64,000 nucleotides of DNA from Streptomyces sp. Act143 (GCF_003143935.1 NZ_QFRX01000001.1:1064071-1128070), one strand, 5' to 3'. Shown: positions 37,049 to 46,008, numbered from the stretch's first letter. Notes: generated by a model not told the origin, from the letters alone. Made by a program: numbers and translations.

Positions 37049-37805
37049 GACCTTGACTTCCTTCACTCCCCCGACCCGGTTCGCCGTGCCCGGCCGCATC
37101 GCGGTCAGCGAGCAGGCCGCCGCGCTGTGGCAGACGGCGACCCTCACCGGGATCCGCCGGGAGACCCCGCGTGCCGCCACCTACCGGTTCGCGGTGCCCG
37201 CCTGGGCGGGGCATCTGCCCGGCCAGCACCTGATGCTGCGGCTGACGGCCGCGGACGGCTATGTGGCCCAGCGGCACTATTCGATCGCCTCCGCGCCCGA
37301 CGACGCGGGGCACATCGAGCTGACGCTGGACCATGTCGAGGGCGGCGAGGTGTCGGGCTGGTTCCACTCCGTGGCCCGGCCCGGCGATCAGGTCGAGGTG
37401 CGCGGCCCGCTGAGCGGCTTCTTCGCCTGGCCCGGCGACCGGCCCGCCCTGCTGATCGGCGCCGGCTCCGGTGTCGTACCGCTGATGTCGATGGTGCGCC
37501 ACCACCGGGCGCGCGGACTGGCCGTCCCGCTGCGGCTCCTGGTGTCCGCGCGCGGTCCCGAGGATCTCATCTACGCGGACGAGTTGGGCGCCGAGACGAC
37601 GCCCGTCTTCACGCGGAGCGCGCCCCGGGGTGTGCCGGTGGGACGTATGGCCGCCGCACATGTGGCGCCGCTCCTGGCCGAGCCGCCCGAAGGCGGGTGG
37701 GAGGCCTATGTGTGCGGGTCGAACGCCTTCGCCGAGCACGCGTCGCGGCTGCTGGTGGCGGCCGGGCAGCCGGTGGACCGGATCCGGATCGAGCGCTTCG
37801 GCTGA
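37041..37805 (+). CDS. Ferredoxin-NADP reductase-type flavin oxidoreductase
   Basis: A 254-residue reductase of the FNR superfamily. The FAD-binding barrel ends with the RHYSIASAP motif (residues 82-90), followed by the NAD(P)-binding domain with GAGSGVVPLMSMVRHH. The C-terminus has VCGSNAFAEHASRLL. It lacks the 2Fe-2S plant-type domain of phthalate-dioxygenase reductases. Start GTG 37041, overlapping the molybdoenzyme by 8 nt, so the two are made together. It probably supplies or takes electrons for that partner. Confidence 0.92.
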
Positions 37806-37914
37806 CCCGTCCGCGGGGGGCCGCGTCAGGGTCCGCCGGCGCGGCCGGACAATGTCCTGCATACGGGGTATCGGAGAACGATGTGGGCACTCGCACAGGT
37901 GCGAGGAGGTCGAC

Positions 37915-38502
37915 ATGCGAACCCGGGTCCGCGGCTGGCGCTGGCGGCACAACCCGCTACGGCGCCGGTCGGACGTCGTCGAGGCGTGGACGACGCTGGT
38001 GGTCGTCCTGTTGCTGCTCCTGGTCGCGCCCCTGGCCGGGGCCCTGACGGCCCGGTGGGCGTACTCCGGGGCGGAGGCGACCGCGCTGGCGCAGCGCGCC
38101 GACCGTCACAGCGTGCGCGCCGAGGTCGTCGGGAAGATCCCGGACGAACTGCCCACGGTGCAGGGCGGCCGGGCGCACAGTTTCCGTACGACGGTGTCCT
38201 GGACCGAGCCGGGCGAGGGGCGCAGGACGGCCACGGCCCGGGTGCCGGCCGGTTCGGGCGACGGTGACCTGGTCACGGTCTGGTTCGACGCCCGTGGGCG
38301 CAATGTCCCCGAACCGCCGGACGCCGTCTCCGTGTGGCAGCACGCCGCCACCATGGGTGTCTGCGCGACGGCCGGTACGGCCGGTGTGATCCTCCTCGGC
38401 CGGGTCGCCGTACGCCAGGTGGCCACCCGGCGCCGCCTCGCCGAGTGGGAGGCGGAGTGGGCCCGCACGGAACCGGAGTGGACGCGCCGCCGCCCGGCGT
38501 GA
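37915..38502 (+). CDS. Rv1733c-family two-helix membrane protein
   Basis: A 195-residue protein with two transmembrane helices (residues 24-45, TTLVVVLLLLLVAPLAGALT, and about 138-160) flanking an extracellular domain that begins AQRADRHSVRAEVVGKIPDE. The N-terminal RTRVRGWRWRHNPLRRRSD and the WEAEWARTEPEWTRR tail match the actinobacterial family of M. tuberculosis Rv1733c. No function is known. Start ATG 37915 with GGAGG upstream. It follows the reductase by 109 nt. Confidence 0.8.
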   Translation: MRTRVRGWRWRHNPLRRRSDVVEAWTTLVVVLLLLLVAPLAGALTARWAYSGAEATALAQRADRHSVRAEVVGKIPDELPTVQGGRAHSFRTTVSWTEPGEGRRTATARVPAGSGDGDLVTVWFDARGRNVPEPPDAVSVWQHAATMGVCATAGTAGVILLGRVAVRQVATRRRLAEWEAEWARTEPEWTRRRPA

Positions 38503-38536
38503 GCGGCCCCCGCGCGCACACCCGACCTCAGCCGGT

Positions 38537-39919
38537 CTACTGACCGATGCCCTGCATCCTGCGCGCGGCCCGCCCGTGGTCGCGCAGCACGTCCCCGAGC
38601 CCCGGCAGCACCGGCTCGCCGCGGTCCACCAGCACCCGCCCCGCCACCACCGTCGTCCACGCGCGCGCCGGTCCGCAGCGCAGCCATGCCTCCACCGGGT
38701 CGGTCAAGGCGCCCGCGAGCGCGATCTCGTGGAGGTCCCAGACGACGAGGTCGGCACAGGCACCGGGGCGGAGGTGGCCCAGTTCGTCGGCGCGGCCGAG
38801 GCAGCGGGCCGAGCCGCGGGTGGCCATGGCGAGGGCGTCGCGGGCGGTCATGGCGCCGGGGCCGCCGCGGTAGCGGCCGAGCAGCAGGGCGTTGCGGGTC
38901 TCCATCCAGAGGGAGGCGTGGTCGGTGGAGGCGGAGCCGTCGCAGCCGATGCCGACGGGCAGTCCGAGTTCGCGCATCTCACGCACCCGGGCCGTGCCGC
39001 CGCCGATCAGCATGTTGGAGCTGGGGCAGTGCGCCACGCCGACGCCCGCCGCCGCCAGCCGCTCCAACTCGGCGTCGTCCGGGTAGATGCAGTGGGCCAC
39101 CCACGTGCGATCGGTCAGCCAGCCGCAGTCCTCGAAGTACTCCACGGGCCGGCAGCCGTACGTCTCCAGGCAGTACGTGTCCTCGTCGTGGTCCTCGGCG
39201 AGGTGGGTGTGGAGGCGGACGTCGTGACGCTCGGCGAGTTCGGCGGTGGCCGTCATGACCTCCTTGGTCACCGAGAACGGCGAGCAGGGCGCGAGCGCGA
39301 CCCGGATCAGGGCGCCCGGCCGGGGGTCGTGATGCGCCTTGATCAGCCGCTCGCTGTCGGCGAGCACCTCGTCGGTGGACTGCGTGACGCTCCGCGGCGG
39401 CAGTCCCCCGTCCTCGACGGAGCGGGTCATCGAGCCGCGGGTGGCGTGGAAGCGGAAGCCGATGTCGCGGGCGGCGCGGATCTCGGCGTCGACCAGGCGG
39501 GGGCGCGGGTGGACGTAGAGGTGGTCGGAGGAGGTGGTGCAGCCGCCCATGAGGAGCTCGGCCATGCCGACGTACGCCGACACGTACGCGGCCTCCTCGT
39601 CGAGGCCGGCCCACAGCGGGTAGAGCGTGGTCAGCCAGTCGAAGAGGGAGCCGTTCACCGCGGGGGCGTAGGAGCGGGTGAGGTTCTGGTAGATGTGGTG
39701 ATGGGTGTTGATCAGTCCCGGTGTGACCAGCCGTCCGGCGGCCGACACGGTCGTACGGGCCTCCGGTTCGTTTCCCGCAGTTCCGACGCCGGTGACCCGA
39801 CCACCTGTTATGGCCACCCAGCCGCCCGGGATCTCCCGATCTCCGTCCACGACGAGCAGTTCGGCATCCCTGACCAGCAGTTCGACATTCCGAACAGGCA
39901 CTTCGGAGGCAGCTGACAT
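38537..39919 (-). CDS. 8-oxoguanine deaminase (amidohydrolase superfamily)
   Basis: A 460-residue metal-dependent amidohydrolase. The first metal site is NTHHHIYQNLTR, the second His is in RLHTHLAEDHDED, the next in WVAHCIYPDDAE, and the Asp in GCDGSASTDHASLWME. The last two are as in 8-oxoguanine deaminases rather than cytosine or adenosine deaminases. It converts 8-oxoguanine to uric acid, salvaging oxidised purine. Start set at ATG 39919; the upstream purine stretch is weak, and a longer in-frame start (39997) would add 26 residues with no homology. It is divergent from the esterase gene. Confidence 0.88.
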   Translation of the reverse strand: MSAASEVPVRNVELLVRDAELLVVDGDREIPGGWVAITGGRVTGVGTAGNEPEARTTVSAAGRLVTPGLINTHHHIYQNLTRSYAPAVNGSLFDWLTTLYPLWAGLDEEAAYVSAYVGMAELLMGGCTTSSDHLYVHPRPRLVDAEIRAARDIGFRFHATRGSMTRSVEDGGLPPRSVTQSTDEVLADSERLIKAHHDPRPGALIRVALAPCSPFSVTKEVMTATAELAERHDVRLHTHLAEDHDEDTYCLETYGCRPVEYFEDCGWLTDRTWVAHCIYPDDAELERLAAAGVGVAHCPSSNMLIGGGTARVREMRELGLPVGIGCDGSASTDHASLWMETRNALLLGRYRGGPGAMTARDALAMATRGSARCLGRADELGHLRPGACADLVVWDLHEIALAGALTDPVEAWLRCGPARAWTTVVAGRVLVDRGEPVLPGLGDVLRDHGRAARRMQGIGQ

Positions 39920-40021
39920 GGCGCCATCGTAGGCCCGCTGCCGGGCAAAGGCCTGGCGATTCGTCCGACCACTCACGTACCGTGTGATCATCCGCACTCT
40001 TCATCCCAAAGGCGGTCCTCC

Positions 40022-40990
40022 ATGGCCCTGTTCGACCTTCCCCTCGATGAGCTCCGCGTGTACCGCAGCACTTCGCCGGAGCCGTCCGATTTCGACGCGT
40101 TCTGGTCGAAGACCCTCCAGGAGGCCCGCGAGCACGACCTGGACGCCCGCTTCGAGCCGGTCGACACGGGGCTGTCCACGGTGCGGGTGTACGACGTGAC
40201 GTTCGCCGGGTTCGGCGGCCATCCGGTGAAGGGCTGGCTGACGGTGCCCGCCGGGGCGGAGGAACCGCTCCCGGTCGTCGTGGAGTTCATGGGCTACGGC
40301 CTCGGGCGCGGACTGCCGCACGAGCACCTGCTGTGGGCCTCCACGGGCCGGGCGCACTTCGTGATGGACACCCGCGGCCAGGGCAGCGGCAACGGCGGCG
40401 GAGGCGCCACGGCCGATCCGATCGGCGCCGGGCCCGCCTACCCCGGTTACATGACCCGGGGCATAGAGTCGCCCGAGACCTACTACTACCGCCGTCTGTT
40501 CACGGACGCCGTGCGCGCCGTCGAGGCGGCCCGCTCCCATCCGCTGGTCGACGCCGCGCGCACCGCCGTCACCGGCATCAGCCAGGGCGGCGGCATCACC
40601 CTCGCGGTGGGCGGGCTGGTGCCCGACCTGGTGGCGGTCGCGCCCGACGTGCCGTTCCTGTGCCACTTCCCGCGCGCGGCGACCGTGACGGACCGTCACC
40701 CGTACCGCGAGATCGGTCTCTTCCTCCGGACGCACCGCGGACGCACCGAGGACACGCTGCGCACCCTCTCCTACTTCGACGGCGTCCACTTCGCCGCGCG
40801 GGGCAGCGCCCCGGCCCTCTTCTCCACGGCCCTGGAGGACATGACCTGCCCGCCCTCCACCGTCTTCGCGGCCTTCAACAACTGGGCGCACGACGACAAG
40901 GAGATCGAGGTGTACGACTTCAACGACCATGAGGGCGGCGGCCCTTACCAGGAGGCGGCGAAGCTGCGCTGGCTGCGCTCGCGCCTCTGA
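40022..40990 (+). CDS. Acetyl-xylan esterase/cephalosporin-C deacetylase (CE7 family)
   Basis: A 322-residue CE7 esterase. The signature RGQGSGNGGG, then the nucleophile elbow GISQGGGITLAVGG, and the acid/base end EVYDFNDHEGGG with catalytic His are in order and the length matches the family. It removes acetyl groups from xylo-oligosaccharides or cephalosporin C. No signal peptide, so it acts on imported short substrates. Start ATG 40022 with AAAGGCGG upstream. It stands alone, divergent from the 8-oxoguanine deaminase across 102 nt. Confidence 0.93.
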   Translation: MALFDLPLDELRVYRSTSPEPSDFDAFWSKTLQEAREHDLDARFEPVDTGLSTVRVYDVTFAGFGGHPVKGWLTVPAGAEEPLPVVVEFMGYGLGRGLPHEHLLWASTGRAHFVMDTRGQGSGNGGGGATADPIGAGPAYPGYMTRGIESPETYYYRRLFTDAVRAVEAARSHPLVDAARTAVTGISQGGGITLAVGGLVPDLVAVAPDVPFLCHFPRAATVTDRHPYREIGLFLRTHRGRTEDTLRTLSYFDGVHFAARGSAPALFSTALEDMTCPPSTVFAAFNNWAHDDKEIEVYDFNDHEGGGPYQEAAKLRWLRSRL

Positions 40991-41093
40991 CGAACGTCGG
41001 GCACCTTCCCGCCGGTCCGACCAGTCGGTACGTTCGGAGATCCGGGTCGCGGTGTCGCGGCCCGGTTTCCGATGCCCGACACGGAGGCGGCCC

Positions 41094-42260
41094 ATGCCCG
41101 ATCACGATCTCCCGGTCCAAGGCCACTGCGACGAGCGGTTCGCGGCGGTGCGCACGGCATTCGAGGAGAACTTCCGGGACCGGGGCGAGCTGGGTGCCGC
41201 CGTCGCCGTGACCGCGGGCGGGCGGCTCGTGGTGGACCTGTGGGGCGGCTGGGCCGACTCGGCACGCACCCGGCCGTGGGAGCGGGACACGCTGGTCAAC
41301 GTGTGGTCGACGTCGAAGGGGCCGACGGCCCTGTGCGCCCACGTCCTCGCCGACCGGGGGCTGCTCGACCTCGATGCGCCGGTGGCCGCGTACTGGCCCG
41401 AGTTCGCCGCGGCGGGCAAGGAGAAGGTGCTGGTACGGCATCTGCTGTCGCACCGGTCCGGACTGTCCGGGCTGCGTGAGCCGCACTCGCTCCAGGAGCT
41501 GTACGACTGGGAGTTCACCACGCGCCGGCTGGCGGTGACGGAACCGTGGTGGGAGCCCGGGACCCGGTCCGGGTACCACGCGCTGACGTACGGCTTCCTG
41601 GTCGGGGAGGTGGTGCGGCGAGTGTCGGGGCTGCTGCCGGGGGCCTTCCTGCGGCGGGAGGTGACCGGGCCGCTCGGCATCGACTTCGGCATCGGCCTGC
41701 CGGAGTCGGAGTACGGCCGGGCCGCGGAGCTGGAGCACATGGCGCCCGTGGCGAACACCGAACAGGACGCGGCGGCCGCCCAGTTGCCGCCCCTGGCGCT
41801 GGCCGCGCTGGCCAACCCCCCGGTGGGCGCGGCGGACGCCAACTCGCCGCAGTGGCGGGCCGCGGAGATCCCCGCCGCCAACGGGCACGGCACCGCGCGT
41901 GCGGTCGCGCAGCTGTACGGGGTCTTCGCGGGCCGGGGGACGTACGACGGCCACCGGGTCCTGTCGCCGGAGGCGGCCGAGCGGGTGCGCGAGGGGCAGG
42001 GAAGCTGCCGCGACCTGGTGCTGGGCGGCGGGCTCGGCCGGGACACCGAGGTGGCGCTCGGTCTGTGGCTGAGCGGGGAGAGCGGGTCGTACGGGCCGAA
42101 CCCGCGCGCTTTCGGACACGACGGGTTCGGGGGTTCCTGCGGCCTGGCCGACCCGGAGGCGGGGGTGTCGCTCGGCTATGTCATGAACCGCATGGGGCCG
42201 CGGATCGCCGACGACCCGCGCAAGACGGCGCTCGTCGACGCCCTGTACAGCACGCTGTGA
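41094..42260 (+). CDS. EstB-type serine esterase (class C beta-lactamase fold)
   Basis: A 388-residue cytosolic serine hydrolase. The nucleophile tetrad STSK is in VNVWSTSKGPTALCAHVLAD, and a second signature is SHRSGLSGLREPHS. The general-base Tyr is in RSGYHALTYGFLVGEVV, and the GHDGFGGSCGLADPE loop replaces the KTG of true beta-lactamases, as in EstB esterases. It lacks the export signal of the hydrolase at the left edge. Start ATG 41094 with GGAGGCGG upstream. Its 3' end is followed by the GntR operator, with no terminator seen. Confidence 0.9.
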   Translation: MPDHDLPVQGHCDERFAAVRTAFEENFRDRGELGAAVAVTAGGRLVVDLWGGWADSARTRPWERDTLVNVWSTSKGPTALCAHVLADRGLLDLDAPVAAYWPEFAAAGKEKVLVRHLLSHRSGLSGLREPHSLQELYDWEFTTRRLAVTEPWWEPGTRSGYHALTYGFLVGEVVRRVSGLLPGAFLRREVTGPLGIDFGIGLPESEYGRAAELEHMAPVANTEQDAAAAQLPPLALAALANPPVGAADANSPQWRAAEIPAANGHGTARAVAQLYGVFAGRGTYDGHRVLSPEAAERVREGQGSCRDLVLGGGLGRDTEVALGLWLSGESGSYGPNPRAFGHDGFGGSCGLADPEAGVSLGYVMNRMGPRIADDPRKTALVDALYSTL

Positions 42261-42302
42261 GGGCGGTCCGGTTTCGGCCGAACCGGTGGGCCGCTCTTCC
42301 CT

Positions 42303-42318
42303 ATTGGTTTAGACCAAT
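42303..42318. promoter_or_regulatory. Perfect 16-bp palindrome upstream of the GntR gene, GntR/HutC-type operator
   Basis: ATTGGT-TTAG-ACCAAT, symmetric at 12 of 16 bases with the TTAG centre; the core TGGTTTAGACCA differs from the DasR dre core TGGTCTAGACCA at one base. It is 62 nt upstream of the GntR/UTRA gene, with TAGATC just downstream as a possible -10. Autoregulation is the simplest reading. Confidence 0.75.
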
Positions 42319-42379
42319 GCTAGATCTGGTGGCGCAATGAGGCCGCACGGCCACGGAACGTCACTACAGGAGGCGGGGC

Positions 42380-43144
42380 ATGGCCCGCACCACCCCCCAC
42401 CAGGTCCAGGACCAACCGCTGTACTGGAGGATCGCCGCGCAACTCCTCGGGGAGCTGCGCGACGGGACCGTCCCGCCCGGTGAACGACTGCCGGGCGAGC
42501 GCCGGCTGGCCGAGCACTTCGGGGTCAGCAGGGAGACCGTACGGCAGGCGCTGGAGGTGCTGCGGCGCGACGGAATGGTCGCCACCGACCGGCGCGGCAG
42601 CCACGCCGCACTGCCCGGCGAGCCCGTCCGGGCCCCTTCCGCGCTCGCCTTCCCGGTCGGTGCCGCCACTGCCGTCGCCGCCGACCGGGCCACCGTCACC
42701 TGGGAGACTCCCCCGCCGGAACACGCCGAGGCGCTCGGGCTCGCCCCGCACCGGCCGACCTTGGTGCACCGCTACGAGTCGGCCGCCGCGGGAGGCCGCC
42801 GTACCGCCGTGACCTCCTTCTCCGCGGTGGCGCTCGCCGAGGTCGAGGAGCTCGCCCGGTACCGGGAGCGGGCCGACGGCACCGCCTCGGCACAGCTGTG
42901 GCGGGCGTACGACTGGATGCGCCGGGCGGGCCTGACCCTGCACCACCGCGACGCCATCACCCCGCTCCCGGACCCGCCCGCGGTACGGGTGACCCGGCGG
43001 GTGCACGACCAGTACGCCCGGCCGCTGGAGATCACCGATCTGATGCTGGACGCCCCCCAGGAGGCGCTGGTCTACGAGTTCACGCTGCCGGCCGACGACA
43101 GGGCAGCCGCACCACGGAGCATGCCGGACGCGGCCGTTCGGTGA
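42380..43144 (+). CDS. GntR-family (HutC/UTRA) transcriptional regulator
   Basis: A 254-residue regulator. Residues 1-75 form the GntR winged helix (YWRIAAQLLGELRDGTVPPG, then ERLPGERRLAEHFGVSRETV, then LRRDGMVATDRRGSHA). The remainder is a UTRA ligand-binding domain (HRPTLVHRYESAAAGG, ... DGTASAQLWRAYDWMRRAG, ... LDAPQEALVYEFTLPADDR). UTRA regulators sense sugar or amino-sugar ligands. Start ATG 42380 with AGGAGG 7 nt upstream. The palindrome at 42303-42318 is a likely autoregulatory site. The target genes cannot be deduced; similar boxes occur near the aldolase and FN3 lipoprotein. Confidence 0.9.
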   Translation: MARTTPHQVQDQPLYWRIAAQLLGELRDGTVPPGERLPGERRLAEHFGVSRETVRQALEVLRRDGMVATDRRGSHAALPGEPVRAPSALAFPVGAATAVAADRATVTWETPPPEHAEALGLAPHRPTLVHRYESAAAGGRRTAVTSFSAVALAEVEELARYRERADGTASAQLWRAYDWMRRAGLTLHHRDAITPLPDPPAVRVTRRVHDQYARPLEITDLMLDAPQEALVYEFTLPADDRAAAPRSMPDAAVR

Positions 43145-43180
43145 CGACGCCGGCCACCTGTCGTGCCGGCCTCGGCCGGC

Positions 43181-43205
43181 GGGGCACCGTCGTTCAGGGT
43201 GCCCC
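43181..43205. terminator. Bidirectional terminator hairpin between gntR and methyltransferase
   Basis: GGGGCACC (43181-43188) and GGTGCCCC (43198-43205) pair perfectly over a 9-nt loop, preceded by a GCCGGC/GGCCGGC stem. It sits in the 62-nt gap between two convergent stops (43144 and 43207), so it can serve both genes. No T-tract is seen. Confidence 0.7.
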
Positions 43206-43206
43206 G

Positions 43207-43938
43207 TCAGCGCGGCAGGCTCGCCACGACCATCCGCACTCGCGGGCTCCCGTCCCCGCGTCGCCCGAACTCCGGCAGGGCCTCCAGGTCGACACGGAAG
43301 CCGGCGGCCTCCAGCTGCCGGCGCACCTCCCCCAGCCGGAAGGCCCGGTAGTACATGACGAACGGGGGCCGCCACACAGCGTTGCGCACCCGCATCACCA
43401 GGTCGAAGCCGAGCAGCATCCAGTAGCCGAGGGAGCCGGGGCGGGGCGGCGCGACCACCGGGAAGGCGAAGCGGCCACCGGGCCGCAGCACGGAGCGGAC
43501 CTGGTCGAAGAGCCCCGGCAGCTCGCGCGGCAGGAAGTGTCCGAACGCCCCGAAGCTGACGACGAGGTCGAAGGCGGGCCCGAACGGCAGGGCCCGGGCG
43601 TCGGCGCGGACCCAGCCGACCCGAGGCCCACCGGCGCGGGGCCGGACGCGTTCCCGCGCCACGGCCAGCATCCCGGTGCTGAAGTCGACGCCGGTGACGC
43701 TCTCCCGGCAGACCCGCGCGAGCACGCCCACTCCGGCGCCCGTGCCGCAGCACAGGTCGAGGCCGGCCTCGTAGGGGCCGCCGCGGGCCAGGGCCTGCGC
43801 GACGGAGTCCAGCACGGCGTCGGGGGTCCGGAAGGGGGTGTGGTCGAACTTCGGGGCGAGGAGGTCGTAGCCGCGTTCCACGGACGACAGGGCCTGGACG
43901 GCGAGTTCGCGGAGGCTCGGGCCTTCGGGGCTGAACAT
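43207..43938 (-). CDS. Class I SAM-dependent methyltransferase
   Basis: A 243-residue methyltransferase. Motif I is GLDLCCGTGAGVGVLARVC (about residues 78-96), followed by VTGVDFSTGMLAVARERV (motif post I) and VSFGAFGHFLPRELPGLF. Later GGRFAFPVVAPPRPG and YYRAFRLGEVRRQLEAAGF are Methyltransf_11/25-like. The substrate is not indicated. Start at ATG 43938. It shares the terminator with the GntR gene and lies divergent from the NTF2-like gene across a 105-nt AT-richer region. Confidence 0.85.
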   Translation of the reverse strand: MFSPEGPSLRELAVQALSSVERGYDLLAPKFDHTPFRTPDAVLDSVAQALARGGPYEAGLDLCCGTGAGVGVLARVCRESVTGVDFSTGMLAVARERVRPRAGGPRVGWVRADARALPFGPAFDLVVSFGAFGHFLPRELPGLFDQVRSVLRPGGRFAFPVVAPPRPGSLGYWMLLGFDLVMRVRNAVWRPPFVMYYRAFRLGEVRRQLEAAGFRVDLEALPEFGRRGDGSPRVRMVVASLPR

Positions 43939-44014
43939 CGCGTCAGCTTAGGCGAGCCGCCGACCGGCCCCATGGACACGCCGCCGGTCGAGGTTTACTC
44001 TCACCCACACCTAT

Positions 44015-44026
44015 TCAAATAATTGA
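44015..44026. promoter_or_regulatory. AT-rich palindrome upstream of the NTF2-like gene
   Basis: TCAA-ATAA-TTGA, in an unusually AT-rich patch (CTATTCAAATAATTGACTAT) for this chromosome. It lies 18 nt upstream of the NTF2-like start and resembles operators bound by MarR-type regulators. A MarR-like C-terminal remnant is found about 1 kb downstream. Confidence 0.4.
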
Positions 44027-44043
44027 CTATGAGGTGAGGTCGG

Positions 44044-44442
44044 ATGCGTGCTTTCCGGGAGGCCGTCGAGGCATGGGACTTCGACGCCGTCGAGGCGCTG
44101 CTGGCGGAGGACGTCGTCTTCACCAGCCCGGTGGTCTTCAAGCCGTACCCGGGCAAGGCGATCACGGCCGCGATCCTGCGCGGTGTCTCGCGGGTCTTCG
44201 AGGACTTCCGCTATGTGCGGGAGATCGAGGGGACGGACGGCGCCGACCACGCGCTCGTCTTCGCCGCGCGGGTGGGCGACCGGGAGATCACCGGCTGCGA
44301 CTTCCTGCATGTGAACGAGGACGGCCTGATCGACGAGTTCACGGTGATGGTCCGTCCGCTGTCGGGCGCCCAGGCCCTGGCGCAGGCCATGGGCGCACAG
44401 TTCGAGCGGATCGAGCAGGAGGCGCGGGCGCGACTCGCGTGA
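44044..44442 (+). CDS. NTF2-like (SnoaL-type) protein
   Basis: A 132-residue protein with the cone-shaped NTF2 fold: FREAVEAWDFDAVEALLAED, then VVFTSPVVFKPYPGKA, and the strand run HALVFAARVGDREITGCDFL, followed by NEDGLIDEFTVMVRPLSG. SnoaL-like members are cyclases or isomerases, but many are binding proteins only. Start ATG 44044 preceded by TGAGGT. It is followed by a degenerate alpha/beta hydrolase on the opposite strand. Confidence 0.82.
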   Translation: MRAFREAVEAWDFDAVEALLAEDVVFTSPVVFKPYPGKAITAAILRGVSRVFEDFRYVREIEGTDGADHALVFAARVGDREITGCDFLHVNEDGLIDEFTVMVRPLSGAQALAQAMGAQFERIEQEARARLA

Positions 44443-44494
44443 GAGCGGTGCCCTCGGCACCCTCGGCGACGGACAGGCCGGCTGCCCCTGCGGA

Positions 44495-45017
44495 TCAGAC
44501 GGCCGGCAGGGGACACAGCGCCTCGGCGAAGCCCTTCGGGTGGGTGATGTCGCCGTTGTGTCCGCCGGGGAGGTGGGCGAACGCGACGCCGTCTCGAAGA
44601 GGAACGTGAAGTCGGCCTCGCGTGAGGCGTCCAGCGGGGTGAGGCGGGCGCCGGGTTCGGTCTGCCGCCGGGCGGGGTCGATGCCGAGGAGCTCGCCGAT
44701 CTTCCGCACGCCGGCCATCCAGCCCTGCTCTCGGCAGGCGGTGCGCGTTTCGTCCAACTCGACCTGCGTGTGCAGCCGTTCGGCGTCGGGCAGCAGCCCG
44801 GGGATGGCGGACACGTGGGCCACGAGTGCGGTCGGCCGCCCGGGGTGGCGCAGCGCGAGGCGCAGTCCGACGCCGGCGCCCATAACCGCAGCCGACCATC
44901 AAGGCGGGCTCGTCGGCGAGTTGGACGCGAGCATCTGGTGGACGTCCTCCGCGTGCTGGTCGAGGCCCGCGGCGGCGGCCTCGTCACGGAGAACGCTGCG
45001 GGACAGGCCGCGGCAGG
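44495..45017 (-). pseudogene. Decayed alpha/beta hydrolase, frameshifted and N-terminally deleted
   Basis: Three minus-strand frames each carry one consecutive piece of a single alpha/beta-hydrolase. LSRSVLRDEAAAAGLDQHAED (near 45000-44910) is the cap-helix/strand-4 segment; LADEPALMVGCGYG follows; a second frame reads GAGVGLRLALRHPGRPTALV to about 44600 (ending LDASREADFTFLF); then the first frame resumes with HLPGGHNGDITHPKGFAEAL, the catalytic-His end. At least three frameshifts are needed, the nucleophile elbow is GCGYG rather than GxSxG, and the first strands are missing. This gene is not functional as read. Confidence 0.8.
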
Positions 45018-45038
45018 CGAAGGGCGCCGCGCCCCCCG

Positions 45039-45176
45039 GTGGACGACGCGATCGGCGCCGCCCTGGGCACCGACGACGCGGAGTGGATCGCGGAGACCGT
45101 CGCGCTGCTGGAGCAACTCGCCGAGCGCCTCTCCCCGACGGCCCTGGACCGGCTGCGTCAGCGACCGGTTGGATGA
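45039..45176 (+). pseudogene. Possible C-terminal remnant of a MarR-type regulator
   Basis: A 45-residue plus-strand frame VDDAIGAALGTDDAEWIAET, then VALLEQLAERLSPTALDRLR, ending RQRPVG. It is an amphipathic pattern like the last helices of MarR regulators, without a DNA-binding domain. It abuts the decayed hydrolase, so it may be left from the same collapsed unit. The next gene starts 5 nt after its stop. Family assignment is tentative. Confidence 0.3.
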
Positions 45177-45180
45177 CCCC

Positions 45181-46008
45181 ATGACCACCGACGAGCACGC
45201 GCGGTTCATGCGGGCCAACCAGGCGAACTGGGACGCGCGCACGCCCGTCCACCTCGCCAGCCGCTTCTACGGGCTCGACGAGAACCTGGACCCCGCCCGC
45301 TGGTTCGCCGGCTTCGAATGGGACGACCTCGGCGACCTCGCCCGCCGGGACGTCCTCCACCTCCAGTGCCACCTGGGCACGGAGACGCTCGCCTTCGCCC
45401 ACCGCGGCGCCCGCGTGACCGGCCTCGACTTCTCCGCGGCGTCGGTTGCGGCGGCGCGGGACATCGCGGCGCAGGCGGGTGCCGACGTCGATTACGTCCA
45501 GGCCAATGTGTACGACGCCGTCGAGGCCCTGGGCGGGCGGCAGTTCGACGTCCTCTACACCGGCAAGGGCGCCCTGTGCTACCTGCCCGACCTGTCGGCG
45601 TGGGCCGGCGTGGTGGCTCGACTCCTGCGTCCCGGAGGCCAGTTGTACGTCGCGGAGTTCCATCCGCTGCTCAACTCGCTGGGCCCGAAGCCCGCGCCGG
45701 GCGAGGGCCCCGAACTGCTGCTGCGCCACGACTACCTGGGCGGCGCCGGAGCCGTGCGCCGGGACGCGACCCACACGTACACCGACGGCCCGGCGGTCGA
45801 GGGGGCCACGGACAGTTACGAGTGGATGCACGGAATAAGCGAAGTCGTCAACGCGTTGGTCGGAGCGGGACTGACCATTCGGCGCCTCACGGAGAGCGAC
45901 GAACTTCCCTGGCCGCGCTGGCCACGGATGGTTCGCACACCGTCCGGCTGGTGGCGGCTCCCCGAGCCGCGCATCCCGCTCCTCTACGGACTCCTCGCCA
46001 CCCGCTGA
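45181..46008 (+). CDS. Class I SAM-dependent methyltransferase
   Basis: A 275-residue methyltransferase. It starts RFMRANQANWDARTPVHLAS and has motif I as VLHLQCHLGTETLAFAHRGA and VTGLDFSAASVAAARDIAA. Typical later motifs are FDVLYTGKGALCYLPDLSAW and LRPGGQLYVAEFHPLL, and DSYEWMHGISEVVNALVGAGL. Start ATG 45181. It lies 5 nt after the putative MarR remnant. The substrate is unknown. A small hairpin (46043-46058) follows. Confidence 0.88.
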   Translation: MTTDEHARFMRANQANWDARTPVHLASRFYGLDENLDPARWFAGFEWDDLGDLARRDVLHLQCHLGTETLAFAHRGARVTGLDFSAASVAAARDIAAQAGADVDYVQANVYDAVEALGGRQFDVLYTGKGALCYLPDLSAWAGVVARLLRPGGQLYVAEFHPLLNSLGPKPAPGEGPELLLRHDYLGGAGAVRRDATHTYTDGPAVEGATDSYEWMHGISEVVNALVGAGLTIRRLTESDELPWPRWPRMVRTPSGWWRLPEPRIPLLYGLLATR

